Origin: CAYUCE01 sp964443275
GTDB taxonomy: Bacteria; Bipolaricaulota; Bipolaricaulia; CAYUCE01
Length of the DNA: 63,703 nt
Direction: 5' to 3'
NCBI GenBank assembly: GCA_964443275.1
Contig: CAYUCE010000003.1
Location: 1 to 63,703, forward strand
Shown: positions 53,569 to 61,212 of the stretch, one piece after another
Numbering within the stretch: the first letter of the stretch is position 1
Layout of the letters: every line of letters begins with the position of its first letter
Program-made: the position numbers and the translations under genes
The notes under the pieces: generated by a model
Told to the model about the DNA's origin: nothing
Databases searched by the model: none
Seen by the model: only the letters and a program-made list of their open reading frames with translations

Positions 53569-53808
53569 TTATAAATTTGGATAATATACCTCAAAGGAGT
53601 TAGATTGCTCCAACCTTTCCACCATTGCTTCCATAACCTCGCCCCATTCCATGGGCATCCCCAAGAGTATCTGTAGTATCAATTCAGGCTGAGGAGACTT
53701 ATTTACTGAAATACCAACCAAGCCGTATTTTTCTACGACCTGAATTAAAAAATCCCAAAACTCCTCATCTTCCATGGCCTCCACATCTTTTCCGGTCATC
53801 CTATTCAT
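53569..53808 (-). CDS. Hypothetical protein
   Basis: A 79-residue acidic protein containing DEEFWDFLIQVVEKYG and MPMEWGEVMEAMVERLEQ. No known family is recognised. It lies between the core-MetE gene and a small zinc-ribbon protein on the same strand, with 13 nt to the latter, so they may be one transcript. The start may be the internal ATG of MTGKDVEAM. Confidence 0.5.
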   Translation of the reverse strand: MNRMTGKDVEAMEDEEFWDFLIQVVEKYGLVGISVNKSPQPELILQILLGMPMEWGEVMEAMVERLEQSNSFEVYYPNL

Positions 53809-53821
53809 TTATCGCTCATCC

Positions 53822-54013
53822 TCATCTTCGCCTGCTCTCTCTTGGCAAAAATTCACCACAATGTGGGCAGTAGGTAGCACCTTTGCGGTGATATTTTCCG
53901 CATTGCGGGCATCGGGAATATTTTTCCGACTTTGATATAAAGAAACGATTATATATGAATCTGCCTACTAAGTAGACTATCACAAAAAGAAGAGTAAATC
54001 CAATAAAATGCAC
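53822..54013 (-). CDS. Small membrane protein with zinc ribbon
   Basis: A 63 aa protein with one membrane helix (about 4-25) and a C-terminal double CxxC ribbon (RCPQCGKY, TYCPHCGEF). The start is a GTG at 54013, with a weak ribosome site. The function is unknown. It is divergent from rtcA. Confidence 0.65.
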   Translation of the reverse strand: MHFIGFTLLFVIVYLVGRFIYNRFFISKSEKYSRCPQCGKYHRKGATYCPHCGEFLPRESRRR

Positions 54014-54079
54014 CTGAACTCACAAAACTCCCGGGTTAAAATTGAGAAATCTCGATTTTCCGCATTGGATATATTTTAT

Positions 54080-54085
54080 TATAAT
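54080..54085 (+). promoter_or_regulatory. Candidate -10 element for a leaderless rtcA transcript
   Basis: A perfect TATAAT lies 9 nt before the rtcA ATG, so transcription would begin at or very near the start codon. No ribosome site is seen. No clear -35 is visible, so this is a tentative call. Confidence 0.45.
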
Positions 54086-54094
54086 GTTCAAGCA

Positions 54095-55111
54095 ATGATC
54101 AACATCGATGGGGCAATTGGTGGAGGTTCGGTAGTAAGAATAGCAATTGGACTGGCCTGCGCTTTAGAAATACCAGTTTGCGTATTTAACATAAGGGAGG
54201 GGCGGTCCAAGCCGGGACTGCAAGCACAGCACCTTGCCGGGGTGAGGGCATGTACTAAACTTACAAACGCCGAGGTAAAAGGAGTAAAACTTGGTGCACA
54301 GGAAATAGAGTTTTATCCAGGTAAAGGTTGTAAGAATCAAATTAAGGTTACCATCCCCACCGCCGGCTCTGTAGGCCTTGCCCTTCAGCCTATTCAATTG
54401 GCGTGCATAAAATCCCCACATAAAGTCGAGGTAAAGGTTAATGGCGGTGCCACATTTGGCAAATGGGCTCCCCCAATTTTTTACCTAGATAAGGTCAACT
54501 TTGCCCTCTTGGAACGCTTTGGATATCCTTCGGAAATTAAAATTCAAAAACACGGCTTTTTCCCCAAAGGTGGAGCCACAATCAAAGCTACATTTCATCC
54601 TTCCTCTGTGGGGAAAAAGATTGAAATTATAAAAAGAGGGCCCATAAAAAGAATCGGGGGTTATTCAATTGCTTCTTATCACCTGGAGAAACCGGAAGTG
54701 GCCAAAAGACAGGCAGAAGCGGCACGCGAGGTCCTTACCAAAAAACTAGCCATTTCAGATTCGGTGGTTCAGATAGATTATGATTACGTTCAGGCTCAAT
54801 GTCCGGGCTCAGGCATAGTCCTATGGGCATTGTGTGAAAATACCATAATTGGTGCTGATTCATTAGGAGAAAGGGGTAAGCCTTCCGAGCAGGTTGGAGC
54901 CGAAGCTGCCCGGGATCTAATTGAAACAATCCAAACCGGAGCCTCCTTTGATAAGTATATGTCCGATCAAATTATGCCCTTCATGGGGCTGTACGGGGGC
55001 GTATTTAGATACGCAGAGCTTACCGATCACATGAAAACCAATATCAAGATAGTGGAGAAAATAACTGAAAAAAAGTTTACAACCGAGGCTGATTTTATTG
55101 AAGCAGTTTGA
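54095..55111 (+). CDS. rtcA: RNA 3'-terminal phosphate cyclase
   Basis: RtcA converts RNA 3'-phosphates to 2',3'-cyclic phosphates using ATP via a histidine adenylate. The family start MINIDGAIGGGSVVRIAIGL (normally GGGQ.LR) and FNIREGRSKPGLQAQHLAGV are seen, and the C-terminal catalytic region includes KYMSDQIMPFMGLYGG. 339 aa is normal. The glycine-rich motif has SVV in place of the usual QIL. There is no rtcB nearby. I take the ATG at 54095 over the longer frame from 54008, whose extra residues have no family match. Confidence 0.88.
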   Translation: MINIDGAIGGGSVVRIAIGLACALEIPVCVFNIREGRSKPGLQAQHLAGVRACTKLTNAEVKGVKLGAQEIEFYPGKGCKNQIKVTIPTAGSVGLALQPIQLACIKSPHKVEVKVNGGATFGKWAPPIFYLDKVNFALLERFGYPSEIKIQKHGFFPKGGATIKATFHPSSVGKKIEIIKRGPIKRIGGYSIASYHLEKPEVAKRQAEAAREVLTKKLAISDSVVQIDYDYVQAQCPGSGIVLWALCENTIIGADSLGERGKPSEQVGAEAARDLIETIQTGASFDKYMSDQIMPFMGLYGGVFRYAELTDHMKTNIKIVEKITEKKFTTEADFIEAV

Positions 55112-55112
55112 T

Positions 55113-55418
55113 TTATTTGTTAAGCTTTTTACCTAATACCTTCTCCACATCTTCTACCTTGCCCTTTATCCTCCCTTTTGCACCTTCCCGGTCATCAATA
55201 TTTATATAGGTCAGGACCCGTGATGATTTTTTTCTCATTTGCTGGTGGCATTTTTTGATCAAATCAAAAACCTGATCGGTATCCCCTTCAATGATGGTGG
55301 CCATAGCAGTAAGCTTGTAGTCCAGACCGCTTTTATCTACCAAATCGAGTATCTTGGCCACGTCTTGAGATAAACTTTCCGTCTTACCTATCGGTACTAC
55401 ACTAAACTGAGCAATCAT
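55113..55418 (-). CDS. MTH1187/YqgV-family (DUF77) thiamine-binding-type protein
   Basis: A small alpha-beta protein, MIAQFSVVPIGKTESLSQDV onward, with the conserved KLTAMATIIEGDTDQVFDLI. Members bind thiamine or pyrimidine precursors. I start it at ATG 55418, with AAGGAGG upstream, rather than the longer frame from 55481. It is convergent with rtcA, with 1 nt between the stops. Confidence 0.85.
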   Translation of the reverse strand: MIAQFSVVPIGKTESLSQDVAKILDLVDKSGLDYKLTAMATIIEGDTDQVFDLIKKCHQQMRKKSSRVLTYINIDDREGAKGRIKGKVEDVEKVLGKKLNK

Positions 55419-55577
55419 CTCTTTGGCCTCCTTGAGTAAAAGTATCAGTTTAAATTTAAGAAACCAATCTATAACAAGCAACTGTTGGTAACCCCGGATA
55501 GCTTCCAGTAAATTCCGCTAAGAGGTCAAACTACATTCTTAATGTTTAACTTTGGATGAGCGGTTTCACGGAATTTC

Positions 55578-55605
55578 TTGACAAATCGGGAAAAATGCCT
55601 ATAAT
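55578..55605 (+). promoter_or_regulatory. Sigma-70-type promoter of the livK leader
   Basis: TTGACA at 55578-55583, a 16-nt spacer and TATAAT at 55600-55605. Transcription would start about 290 nt before livK, giving a long leader that holds a leader peptide and a terminator hairpin. Confidence 0.85.
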
Positions 55606-55651
55606 TTAAATTCACGTAACTCAAGAACGAATTTGAGGCAGAATTAAAATC

Positions 55652-55741
55652 ATGAAGAAAAATAAGAAATACAGTGAGGTGATGAGGAAGGCAGACATCA
55701 GCTTATCTATACTCTATCTGATTCTGATTAGGTTTATTTAG
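55652..55741 (+). CDS. Leader peptide rich in Ile and Leu (attenuation candidate)
   Basis: A 29-codon frame, ATG AAG AAA through TAG. It begins with a basic KKNKK stretch, and its last 14 residues read ISLSILYLILIRFI, with nine Ile or Leu codons. A second in-frame ATG after GTG at codon 11 has GAGGTG beside it and could be the real start. Stalling at these codons when branched-chain amino acids are scarce would control the hairpins that follow. The stop lies 3 nt before the first hairpin. Confidence 0.75.
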   Translation: MKKNKKYSEVMRKADISLSILYLILIRFI

Positions 55742-55743
55742 CC

Positions 55744-55812
55744 ACATCGCTTACTGTTAAGTGATGTCGCTAAACTGGGAAGGCCAAAGCCTGTAAGGCT
55801 TGGCCGCTTTAT
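55744..55812 (+). terminator. Attenuator: pause hairpin and terminator hairpin of the livK leader
   Basis: First hairpin: ACATCGCTTA (55744-55753) with TAAGTGATGT (55758-55767). Second hairpin: GGCCAAAGCC (55782-55791) with GGCTTGGCC (55797-55805) and then GCTTTATATT. The second is a terminator with a modest T-run. The order leader peptide, pause hairpin, terminator is that of classical amino-acid attenuators. I have not shown the antiterminator pairing. Confidence 0.7.
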
Positions 55813-55830
55813 ATTATCAGGAGGTGATAG

Positions 55831-55857
55831 ATGAAAGATTGTTTTTGGGCGTTCTAA
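55831..55857 (+). CDS. Eight-codon mini-ORF upstream of livK
   Basis: ATG AAA GAT TGT TTT TGG GCG TTC TAA, encoding MKDCFWAF. AGGAGGTGAT just upstream is an excellent ribosome site, better than that of many real genes here. It lies between the attenuator and livK. It could be a second regulatory peptide or a translational coupling device. The role is unknown. Confidence 0.5.
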   Translation: MKDCFWAF

Positions 55858-55901
55858 AGTGAAAGTTCTTTGTGATACTATAACCAAAAGGAGGTACAAC
55901 A

Positions 55902-57185
55902 ATGAACAAGGAAGTATTTGAAAAAAATGGAGATAAATCCCTTTCCCGGCGAAGCTTTCTCAAAGGAATGGGAGCCGCGGCCGGAGCGGCAGCAATGAGC
56001 AGTTCATTTGGATTCAGTGTGATGGGGCAGGAGAAGATTAAGCTGGGATGTTTGATGGCCCTTACCGGCGGTTTAGCAAAGTATGGTCCACCAATAGCGG
56101 ATGGAGCCAGGTTTGCGGTAAAGCATATAAATGAGGCCGGCGGGGTATTAGGTAAAGAGGTAGAATTACTAGTTAGGGATACTCAGACCAAGGAAGGAGC
56201 AGGCCGAGACGCAGCCGCAAAACTGGCGGATGTTGAAAATGTACCAGCAATCATTGGGGCACTCTCCAGTGGGACCACAGTAGCAGTCTCCTCAGTTACT
56301 ATACCTAAAGAAGTGGTGTTGATTTCACCTTCTGCAACTGCACCGGCCTTAACAGATTTGGACGATAATGACTACGTTTACCGAACTTGTGTATTAGATA
56401 AGGTTCAGGGAGTCATTCAAGCCAAGCTGGCAGCTTACCTGGAATATGAGACTGTTTCAGTAATCTTCGTCGACAACCCGTATGGGAAGGGATTGGCTGA
56501 AGTTTTCAAGGCCAAGTTTGAGGAACTGGGTGGGGAGGTCACCGCTATGGTCCCCTATCCAGTTGAACTACCTACCTACGGGGGAGAAGCGGCGAAAGCA
56601 GTAGATCCCAACCCGGATGCAATAAACATCATCGGTTATCCAGCAGGAGGAAATAAACTATTGATCAAGACACTGGAGCTTGGTTACCAAGGGGAGTATC
56701 TGTTCCCCGATGGAATGAAAGGTGAAGGTGTGTCTCCCGGCCCCACCTGTGAATTGGATGCTTCACCCGAAGAACAATACATTGAGGGTTCCTTTGGTAC
56801 TGCTCCTGGTTCACCCGCCTTTGGTCCCCCGAAGCAATTTAGAAAAGACTACGAGGCAGAATACGGACCATCCGCAGTACCTTTCTGGGCCCAATGTTAC
56901 GACGCTACCGTCTCTGTTGCACTGGCTATGCAGGCAGCAGGAGAAGCATCCGGTCCAGCTATTAAGACTAACATAAGAAAAGTAGCCAACCCACCGGGTA
57001 CAGAAGTTACCTACGGTGAATTGGATAAGGCCTTAGCCCTGGCAAAAGAAGGAAAGGAAATTAACTGGCAAGGAGTTTCAGGACCGGTAACTTTCGATGA
57101 AAACGGAGACATGGCAGCCGGAATTGTAGAAATATGGGCAATAAGAGACTGCAAAGTCAAAACTGTTTGGCTGGTGGAAATGTAA
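55902..57185 (+). CDS. livK: Branched-chain amino acid-type ABC transporter substrate-binding protein, Tat-exported
   Basis: A type I periplasmic-binding (LIV) fold protein: IKLGCLMALTGGLAKYGPPI at the start of the mature part, then GAARFAVKHINEAGGVLGKEV-like sequence. The N-terminal signal has the twin-arginine motif LSRRSFLKG followed by an Ala-rich hydrophobic stretch, so export by Tat is predicted. 427 aa. AGGAGG lies 7 nt before the ATG. It is convergent with livGFHM. Upstream is an attenuator with an Ile/Leu leader, which supports branched-chain amino acids as the regulating signal; the real substrate could be another amino acid or amide. Confidence 0.9.
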   Translation: MNKEVFEKNGDKSLSRRSFLKGMGAAAGAAAMSSSFGFSVMGQEKIKLGCLMALTGGLAKYGPPIADGARFAVKHINEAGGVLGKEVELLVRDTQTKEGAGRDAAAKLADVENVPAIIGALSSGTTVAVSSVTIPKEVVLISPSATAPALTDLDDNDYVYRTCVLDKVQGVIQAKLAAYLEYETVSVIFVDNPYGKGLAEVFKAKFEELGGEVTAMVPYPVELPTYGGEAAKAVDPNPDAINIIGYPAGGNKLLIKTLELGYQGEYLFPDGMKGEGVSPGPTCELDASPEEQYIEGSFGTAPGSPAFGPPKQFRKDYEAEYGPSAVPFWAQCYDATVSVALAMQAAGEASGPAIKTNIRKVANPPGTEVTYGELDKALALAKEGKEINWQGVSGPVTFDENGDMAAGIVEIWAIRDCKVKTVWLVEM

Positions 57186-57229
57186 AGATAGGATTAATCA
57201 GCACGTCGATTTAATTTAATAATAAAAGA

Positions 57230-57274
57230 ATGCCCGCTCGCTTAACTTAAAAGTGAGTGGGCATCATTTTTTTT
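57230..57274 (+). terminator. Strong terminator after livK
   Basis: ATGCCCGCTCGCTT pairs with AAGTGAGTGGGCAT (two wobbles) across a 7-nt loop, then CATTTTTTTT. A typical intrinsic terminator for livK. It also falls between the convergent liv genes. Confidence 0.9.
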
Positions 57275-57328
57275 AGAGTGATTTAAAGTTACAAAAGGAG
57301 TAGAAAATAGTAAGGCTATTAGGGAGAG

Positions 57329-58357
57329 TTAGCCTTTAAGAATTTTAGAAACGTGCTTTTCTTCACCCAGCAGACCGTGAGGTCGGGTAAGGAGGATCAC
57401 TTCCAGCAAAATACCGATAGTAATTATGCGCAAGGCTGCGGCCCTGGTTTGTGACAGGGGTAAATAACCGGTGATAAATTCAGTCCCTGCCCAAATTCCC
57501 CAAACTACAAAAGCTCCCAAAATAGCACCCTTGTTATTTCCGCTACCTCCGGCGATTAACATGACCCAAACCAAGAAAGTCCCAAAGAGGGGTTCGAAGC
57601 TACTTGGACCTACATACATTGAGAAATGGGCATATAAGCTCCCTCCCATACCCATAATCATGGCTCCTAAAACCAGAGACTGGAGCTTAAAGCGGAATAC
57701 ATCTTTTCCAGACATAGCGGTTACAGTTTCATCTTCTCGGATAGCTCTTAAGACTCTACCCCAAGGAGATCTTATGATCCGTTCGATAGCTAGATAAATA
57801 AGAAAAATAATTATTAAGAGTAAGATTAGGAAAAACCAATTATAAGCACCACCAATTAGGTTTTGTAACCATCCGGGCAGTTGGGGATGGGCTTCCAGAA
57901 AACCTTGGCTGAGCCCTCGAATGGGTCGATAAAGTGGAGATGGAATGTGTTTTATCCCCCAAACCCCGTTGGTAAGCCAACTTTCTTGCTTAATGACTAA
58001 CCTGATTGCTTCCGCTATTCCAATTGTAGCAATTGCCAGATAATCCTCTTTTAAACGTAAGGTAGGTATACCGATTAAAAGCGCAACGATTCCGGCCGCA
58101 GCTGCCGCTCCTAGAAGACCTAATATAAAAGGTAGCTGGTATCCTCCTACGACCCTCCAGGCAGTCGTCTCAGGTGGGAATCCAGAAATAAAAGCTGAAG
58201 TATAAGCGCCAACCGCATAAAAACCAGCGATTCCGATATTGAATAGCCCGGTATAACCCCACTGGATGTTTAAGCCTAAGCAAAGTACTGCATAGATCCC
58301 TGCGGTTATGGAAAAGAATATAATGTAATTGAGAATTCCGATGAACGAATCCATCAA
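57329..58357 (-). CDS. livM: Branched-chain amino acid ABC transporter permease LivM
   Basis: A membrane protein of 342 aa with about 9-10 helices and the LivM signature GYTGLFNIGIAGFYAVGAYTS and GMGGSLYAHFSMYVGPSSF. The EAA-like loop SPWGRVLRAIREDETVTAMSG is present for contact with the ATPases. It is the last gene of the livGFHM operon and lies 3 nt after livH. Confidence 0.92.
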   Translation of the reverse strand: MMDSFIGILNYIIFFSITAGIYAVLCLGLNIQWGYTGLFNIGIAGFYAVGAYTSAFISGFPPETTAWRVVGGYQLPFILGLLGAAAAAGIVALLIGIPTLRLKEDYLAIATIGIAEAIRLVIKQESWLTNGVWGIKHIPSPLYRPIRGLSQGFLEAHPQLPGWLQNLIGGAYNWFFLILLLIIIFLIYLAIERIIRSPWGRVLRAIREDETVTAMSGKDVFRFKLQSLVLGAMIMGMGGSLYAHFSMYVGPSSFEPLFGTFLVWVMLIAGGSGNNKGAILGAFVVWGIWAGTEFITGYLPLSQTRAAALRIITIGILLEVILLTRPHGLLGEEKHVSKILKG

Positions 58358-58360
58358 TAT

Positions 58361-59263
58361 CTACCTCCTTCCTAATAATCCAGTGGGCTTCAGCAGCAAC
58401 ATGAGAATCATTATAGCAAAAGAGATCGCCGGTTTATAAGCAGTGGAGATAAAGGCTGTAGAAAGTTCCCCAGAAAGCCCGATAACCATGCCTCCCAGCA
58501 TAGCTCCATATGGACTGCCAATTCCTCCCAAAATTACCGCGGCAAAAATAGGTAACAGCATTTGCCATCCTAAGGGCGGGGTGATAAATCTATTCTCAAT
58601 CCCCACTAATATACCTCCGGCAGCAGCTAGCGCTCCTCCTATTCCCCACGTCCACATTATTACTCTCTCTGTATCAATCCCGGTTATTCTTGCCAGTTCC
58701 ATATTATCCGCCGCCGCGCGCATTGCCTTTCCCATCTTGGTATGCTTTAAAAAAAGGTGCAGGAGAGCCACCAAAACTATGGCAGTTACAATTATAAAGA
58801 TTTCATCCGGCTTAATTCTTACTCCCAGCCATGGTATTTTTCTGGAGATTTGAATTCCCTTGAAAAAATATTGAGGCTGAGGTCCCCAAACAAATTGGAG
58901 AATATTTCTTAGCGAAAATGAGACCCCCACCGCAGCAATCAACAATATAATTGTGCCAGCTTTCCTTAATCTCTTAAATAACAGTCTATCAATCACGATG
59001 ACCGAAACTCCGGTGAAGAACATGGAGATGATTAAAGCCAACACCATAGGTAAGCCAAAAGAAAGGGGGCCAAATGACTGAGCGGAAACCCCCAGTCCCC
59101 TAAACAGGGTCACGCAAGCCAGAGCTAGATAAGCCCCCAAAGCCATGACATCGCCGTGGGCAAAATTGGCAAACCCCATAATTCCGTAGGTTAGGGAAAG
59201 TCCTATCCCTCCCAAGGTCAAGATACTACCCCAGATAATTCCATATACAGCCAGTTGCAACAT
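58361..59263 (-). CDS. livH: Branched-chain amino acid ABC transporter permease LivH
   Basis: A 300 aa membrane protein with the LivH start GGIGLSLTYGIMGFANFAHGD and the loop TKMGKAMRAAADNMELARITGI. Its helix-rich pattern matches the family. It lies between livF and livM on the same strand; the region 59264-59345 before livF's stop has no gene. Confidence 0.92.
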   Translation of the reverse strand: MLQLAVYGIIWGSILTLGGIGLSLTYGIMGFANFAHGDVMALGAYLALACVTLFRGLGVSAQSFGPLSFGLPMVLALIISMFFTGVSVIVIDRLLFKRLRKAGTIILLIAAVGVSFSLRNILQFVWGPQPQYFFKGIQISRKIPWLGVRIKPDEIFIIVTAIVLVALLHLFLKHTKMGKAMRAAADNMELARITGIDTERVIMWTWGIGGALAAAGGILVGIENRFITPPLGWQMLLPIFAAVILGGIGSPYGAMLGGMVIGLSGELSTAFISTAYKPAISFAIMILMLLLKPTGLLGRR

Positions 59264-59345
59264 AACTTAGTTCAAATCTCCAGTTTCAGTATTTTACTTG
59301 CTTCAACCAAATAAAAAATTAGACAGCCAAAACCTAAACCTATAT

Positions 59346-60050
59346 TTAACCGCCTAAATAAAGCCTTCCTACTTCTGGGTTATTAAGTAGCGACTCTCCT
59401 GTATCCTCAAACTGCTTTTTCCCCATAGCTAAAACGTACCCCCTTCCGGACATAGCCAGGGCTTCCTGGGCGTTCTGCTCTACCATCAGGATGGCCACTC
59501 CGGACTCATTTATCTCCTCAACTTTGCTCAGCATCATTTCTGCCAGTTTAGGAGCCAATCCGGCGGTGGGTTCATCAAATAGCAAGAGTTTCGGATCTAG
59601 CATTAAAGCCCTCCCCATGGCAACCATCTGCTGCTGACCCCCGGAGAGCTTACCGGTGCGTTGGTTTCTTCTCTCTTTAAGAACCGGGAATATATCATAG
59701 ACCTCAGTGATCTGATCGCTGTAATCATCTTCCCTGGTAAAAGCTCCCATTTCCAAATTCTCCTCCACGGTTAAGGAGGGAAAGACATTGCCTTCCTGAG
59801 GAACGTAACACATCCCTTTTCTCACTATGCGATCGGGTTGAAGGCCGGTTATTTCATCATCGTAGAAAGTTACCTTGCCCTGGAAGGGAGTCAAAAGGCC
59901 AAATATGGTCTTCATTAAAGTTGACTTTCCAGAGCCGTTGGGTCCGATTATGGAGACCACTTCATCCTCGTTTACTTCCACAGATACCCCATGGAGAATT
60001 TCCACTTCTCCGTAACCAGAATATATCCCACTAGCTTTCAGAATAATCAA
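59346..60050 (-). CDS. livF: Branched-chain amino acid ABC transporter ATPase LivF
   Basis: Walker A GPNGSGKSTLMK, signature KLSGGQQQMVAMGRALM and Walker B LLLFDEPTAGL. I place the start at TTG 60050, 20 nt inside the end of livG, with GGAGGGGG upstream, rather than at the longer frame from 60080. It is coupled with livG. 234 aa is normal for LivF. Confidence 0.9.
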   Translation of the reverse strand: MIILKASGIYSGYGEVEILHGVSVEVNEDEVVSIIGPNGSGKSTLMKTIFGLLTPFQGKVTFYDDEITGLQPDRIVRKGMCYVPQEGNVFPSLTVEENLEMGAFTREDDYSDQITEVYDIFPVLKERRNQRTGKLSGGQQQMVAMGRALMLDPKLLLFDEPTAGLAPKLAEMMLSKVEEINESGVAILMVEQNAQEALAMSGRGYVLAMGKKQFEDTGESLLNNPEVGRLYLGG

Positions 60051-60810
60051 TTGCTCTACCCCCTCCCAGATAAGCATCAATTACCGTCTGGTTATTCTTA
60101 ATTTCCTCCGGGGTGCCTTCGGCCAGCTTGGCTCCGGTAGACATGACTATTACCGGGTTGCATAAGTTCATCACCAGATCCATATCGTGTTCCACTAAGA
60201 AGAAGGTAACCCCTTTTTTATCTTTTAGTTGGTTTATATCTCTCATTAATTTCTTCATTAATGTGGGGTTGATTCCAGCTCCCGGTTCGTCAAGTAAAAC
60301 CAACCTGGGATCGGACATCATGGTTCTGGCCAGTTCTAGCAGCTTCTTTTGTCCCCCGGATAAGTTCTTGGCGTATTCCTCCTTTAAATCAATTAATTCA
60401 ACAAATTCCAGTACTTCTAAAGCCTTATCTCTTATTTGTTCTTCCTGTTTTCTGACTGATCCGGGTCTGATCCACGGATTCCAAATTCTCTCCCCCATCT
60501 GATGGGGTGGAACCAGCATAAGATTCTCTAAAACGGTCATCATCTTTAATTCCCTGGTGATCTGGAAGGTCCGGGAAATCTTTTTGTGAAATATCTGGTG
60601 AGGAGGTAGGCCGTCAATTCGTTCATTATCGAATAGTATTTCCCCTCCGTCCGGGCGATAAAAGCCGGTGATCAAATTAAAAAGGGTGGTTTTCCCTGCT
60701 CCGTTAGGACCTATTAATCCAGTAATTGTATTTTTCTTAACTTCTAGGGAACAGCGATTTACTGCCCTAATTCCTCCAAAATCTTTTACCAAATCCTTTA
60801 TTGCTAACAT
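60031..60810 (-). CDS. livG: Branched-chain amino acid ABC transporter ATPase LivG
   Basis: Walker A GPNGAGKTTLFNLITGFYRP, signature NLSGGQKKLLELARTMM and Walker B LVLLDEPGAGINPTL, with the LivG-type C terminus GTPEEIKNNQTVIDAYLGGG. It is the first gene of the operon and follows a leader that carries a promoter, a short frame and a hairpin with a T-run. Confidence 0.92.
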   Translation of the reverse strand: MLAIKDLVKDFGGIRAVNRCSLEVKKNTITGLIGPNGAGKTTLFNLITGFYRPDGGEILFDNERIDGLPPHQIFHKKISRTFQITRELKMMTVLENLMLVPPHQMGERIWNPWIRPGSVRKQEEQIRDKALEVLEFVELIDLKEEYAKNLSGGQKKLLELARTMMSDPRLVLLDEPGAGINPTLMKKLMRDINQLKDKKGVTFFLVEHDMDLVMNLCNPVIVMSTGAKLAEGTPEEIKNNQTVIDAYLGGGRAIDYSES

Positions 60811-60886
60811 GATTTAGTCTCTAATTTGATCGAAGCTAATTTAACGAAAGCTGATAAGTTTTATTATATAGATAAGAGCTTGCCTT

Positions 60887-60920
60887 ATAAAAAAATTTGC
60901 CCCAAGCCCTCAAGGCTTCA
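60887..60920 (-). terminator. Terminator-like hairpin in the livG leader
   Basis: On the minus strand AAGCC-TTGAG-GGCTT forms a short stem, followed by GGGGCAAATTTTTTT. The T-run is strong, the stem weak. Its place between a leader frame and livG suggests attenuation. Confidence 0.55.
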
Positions 60921-60969
60921 GGCCTTTTCGATAGCGGTTTAGCTTTTAAAAAGCGAGACCACTAAGCAA

Positions 60970-61044
60970 TTATAAAATCCACATAAAGTAACAGTTGCCT
61001 AATCCGCTACCAATCACCACCTCGTTAGTTCTATTTCCGTGCAT
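60970..61044 (-). CDS. Possible leader peptide upstream of livG
   Basis: A 24-codon frame from ATG 61044 to TAA, containing EVVIGSGLGN then CYFMWIL. Val, Ile and Leu are present but not as dense as in the livK leader. An in-frame GTG has GAGGTG next to it. It lies about 15 nt downstream of the predicted transcription start and before a terminator-like hairpin. Tentative. Confidence 0.4.
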   Translation of the reverse strand: MHGNRTNEVVIGSGLGNCYFMWIL

Positions 61045-61065
61045 CCTATCACCAGCTTAGAAGAA

Positions 61066-61094
61066 ATAATAGCACACTCATCTTAGATTGTCAA
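61066..61094 (-). promoter_or_regulatory. Promoter of livGFHM
   Basis: On the minus strand TTGACA (61094-61089), a 17-nt spacer and TATTAT (61071-61066). A strong sigma-70-type promoter about 250 nt before livG, so the operon has a long leader. The remaining stretch 61095-61212 is the shared upstream region of gltX, where I see no further clear site. Confidence 0.85.
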
Positions 61095-61212
61095 GATCAC
61101 GGCTCTTCACCGAATCTACACCGCTATATAACACTGCTTGTAAAGTAATATCCGCCCCCTGCTGTGAATGGAGAACCTCCTTTACTATAATGAATGTAAT
61201 AGTGGTGATTCG

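Noticed and set aside
60885..61094. T-box riboswitch in the livG leader
   Set aside because: No T-box consensus of the GGGTGGNACCGCG type was seen, and a leader frame with a hairpin explains the region better.
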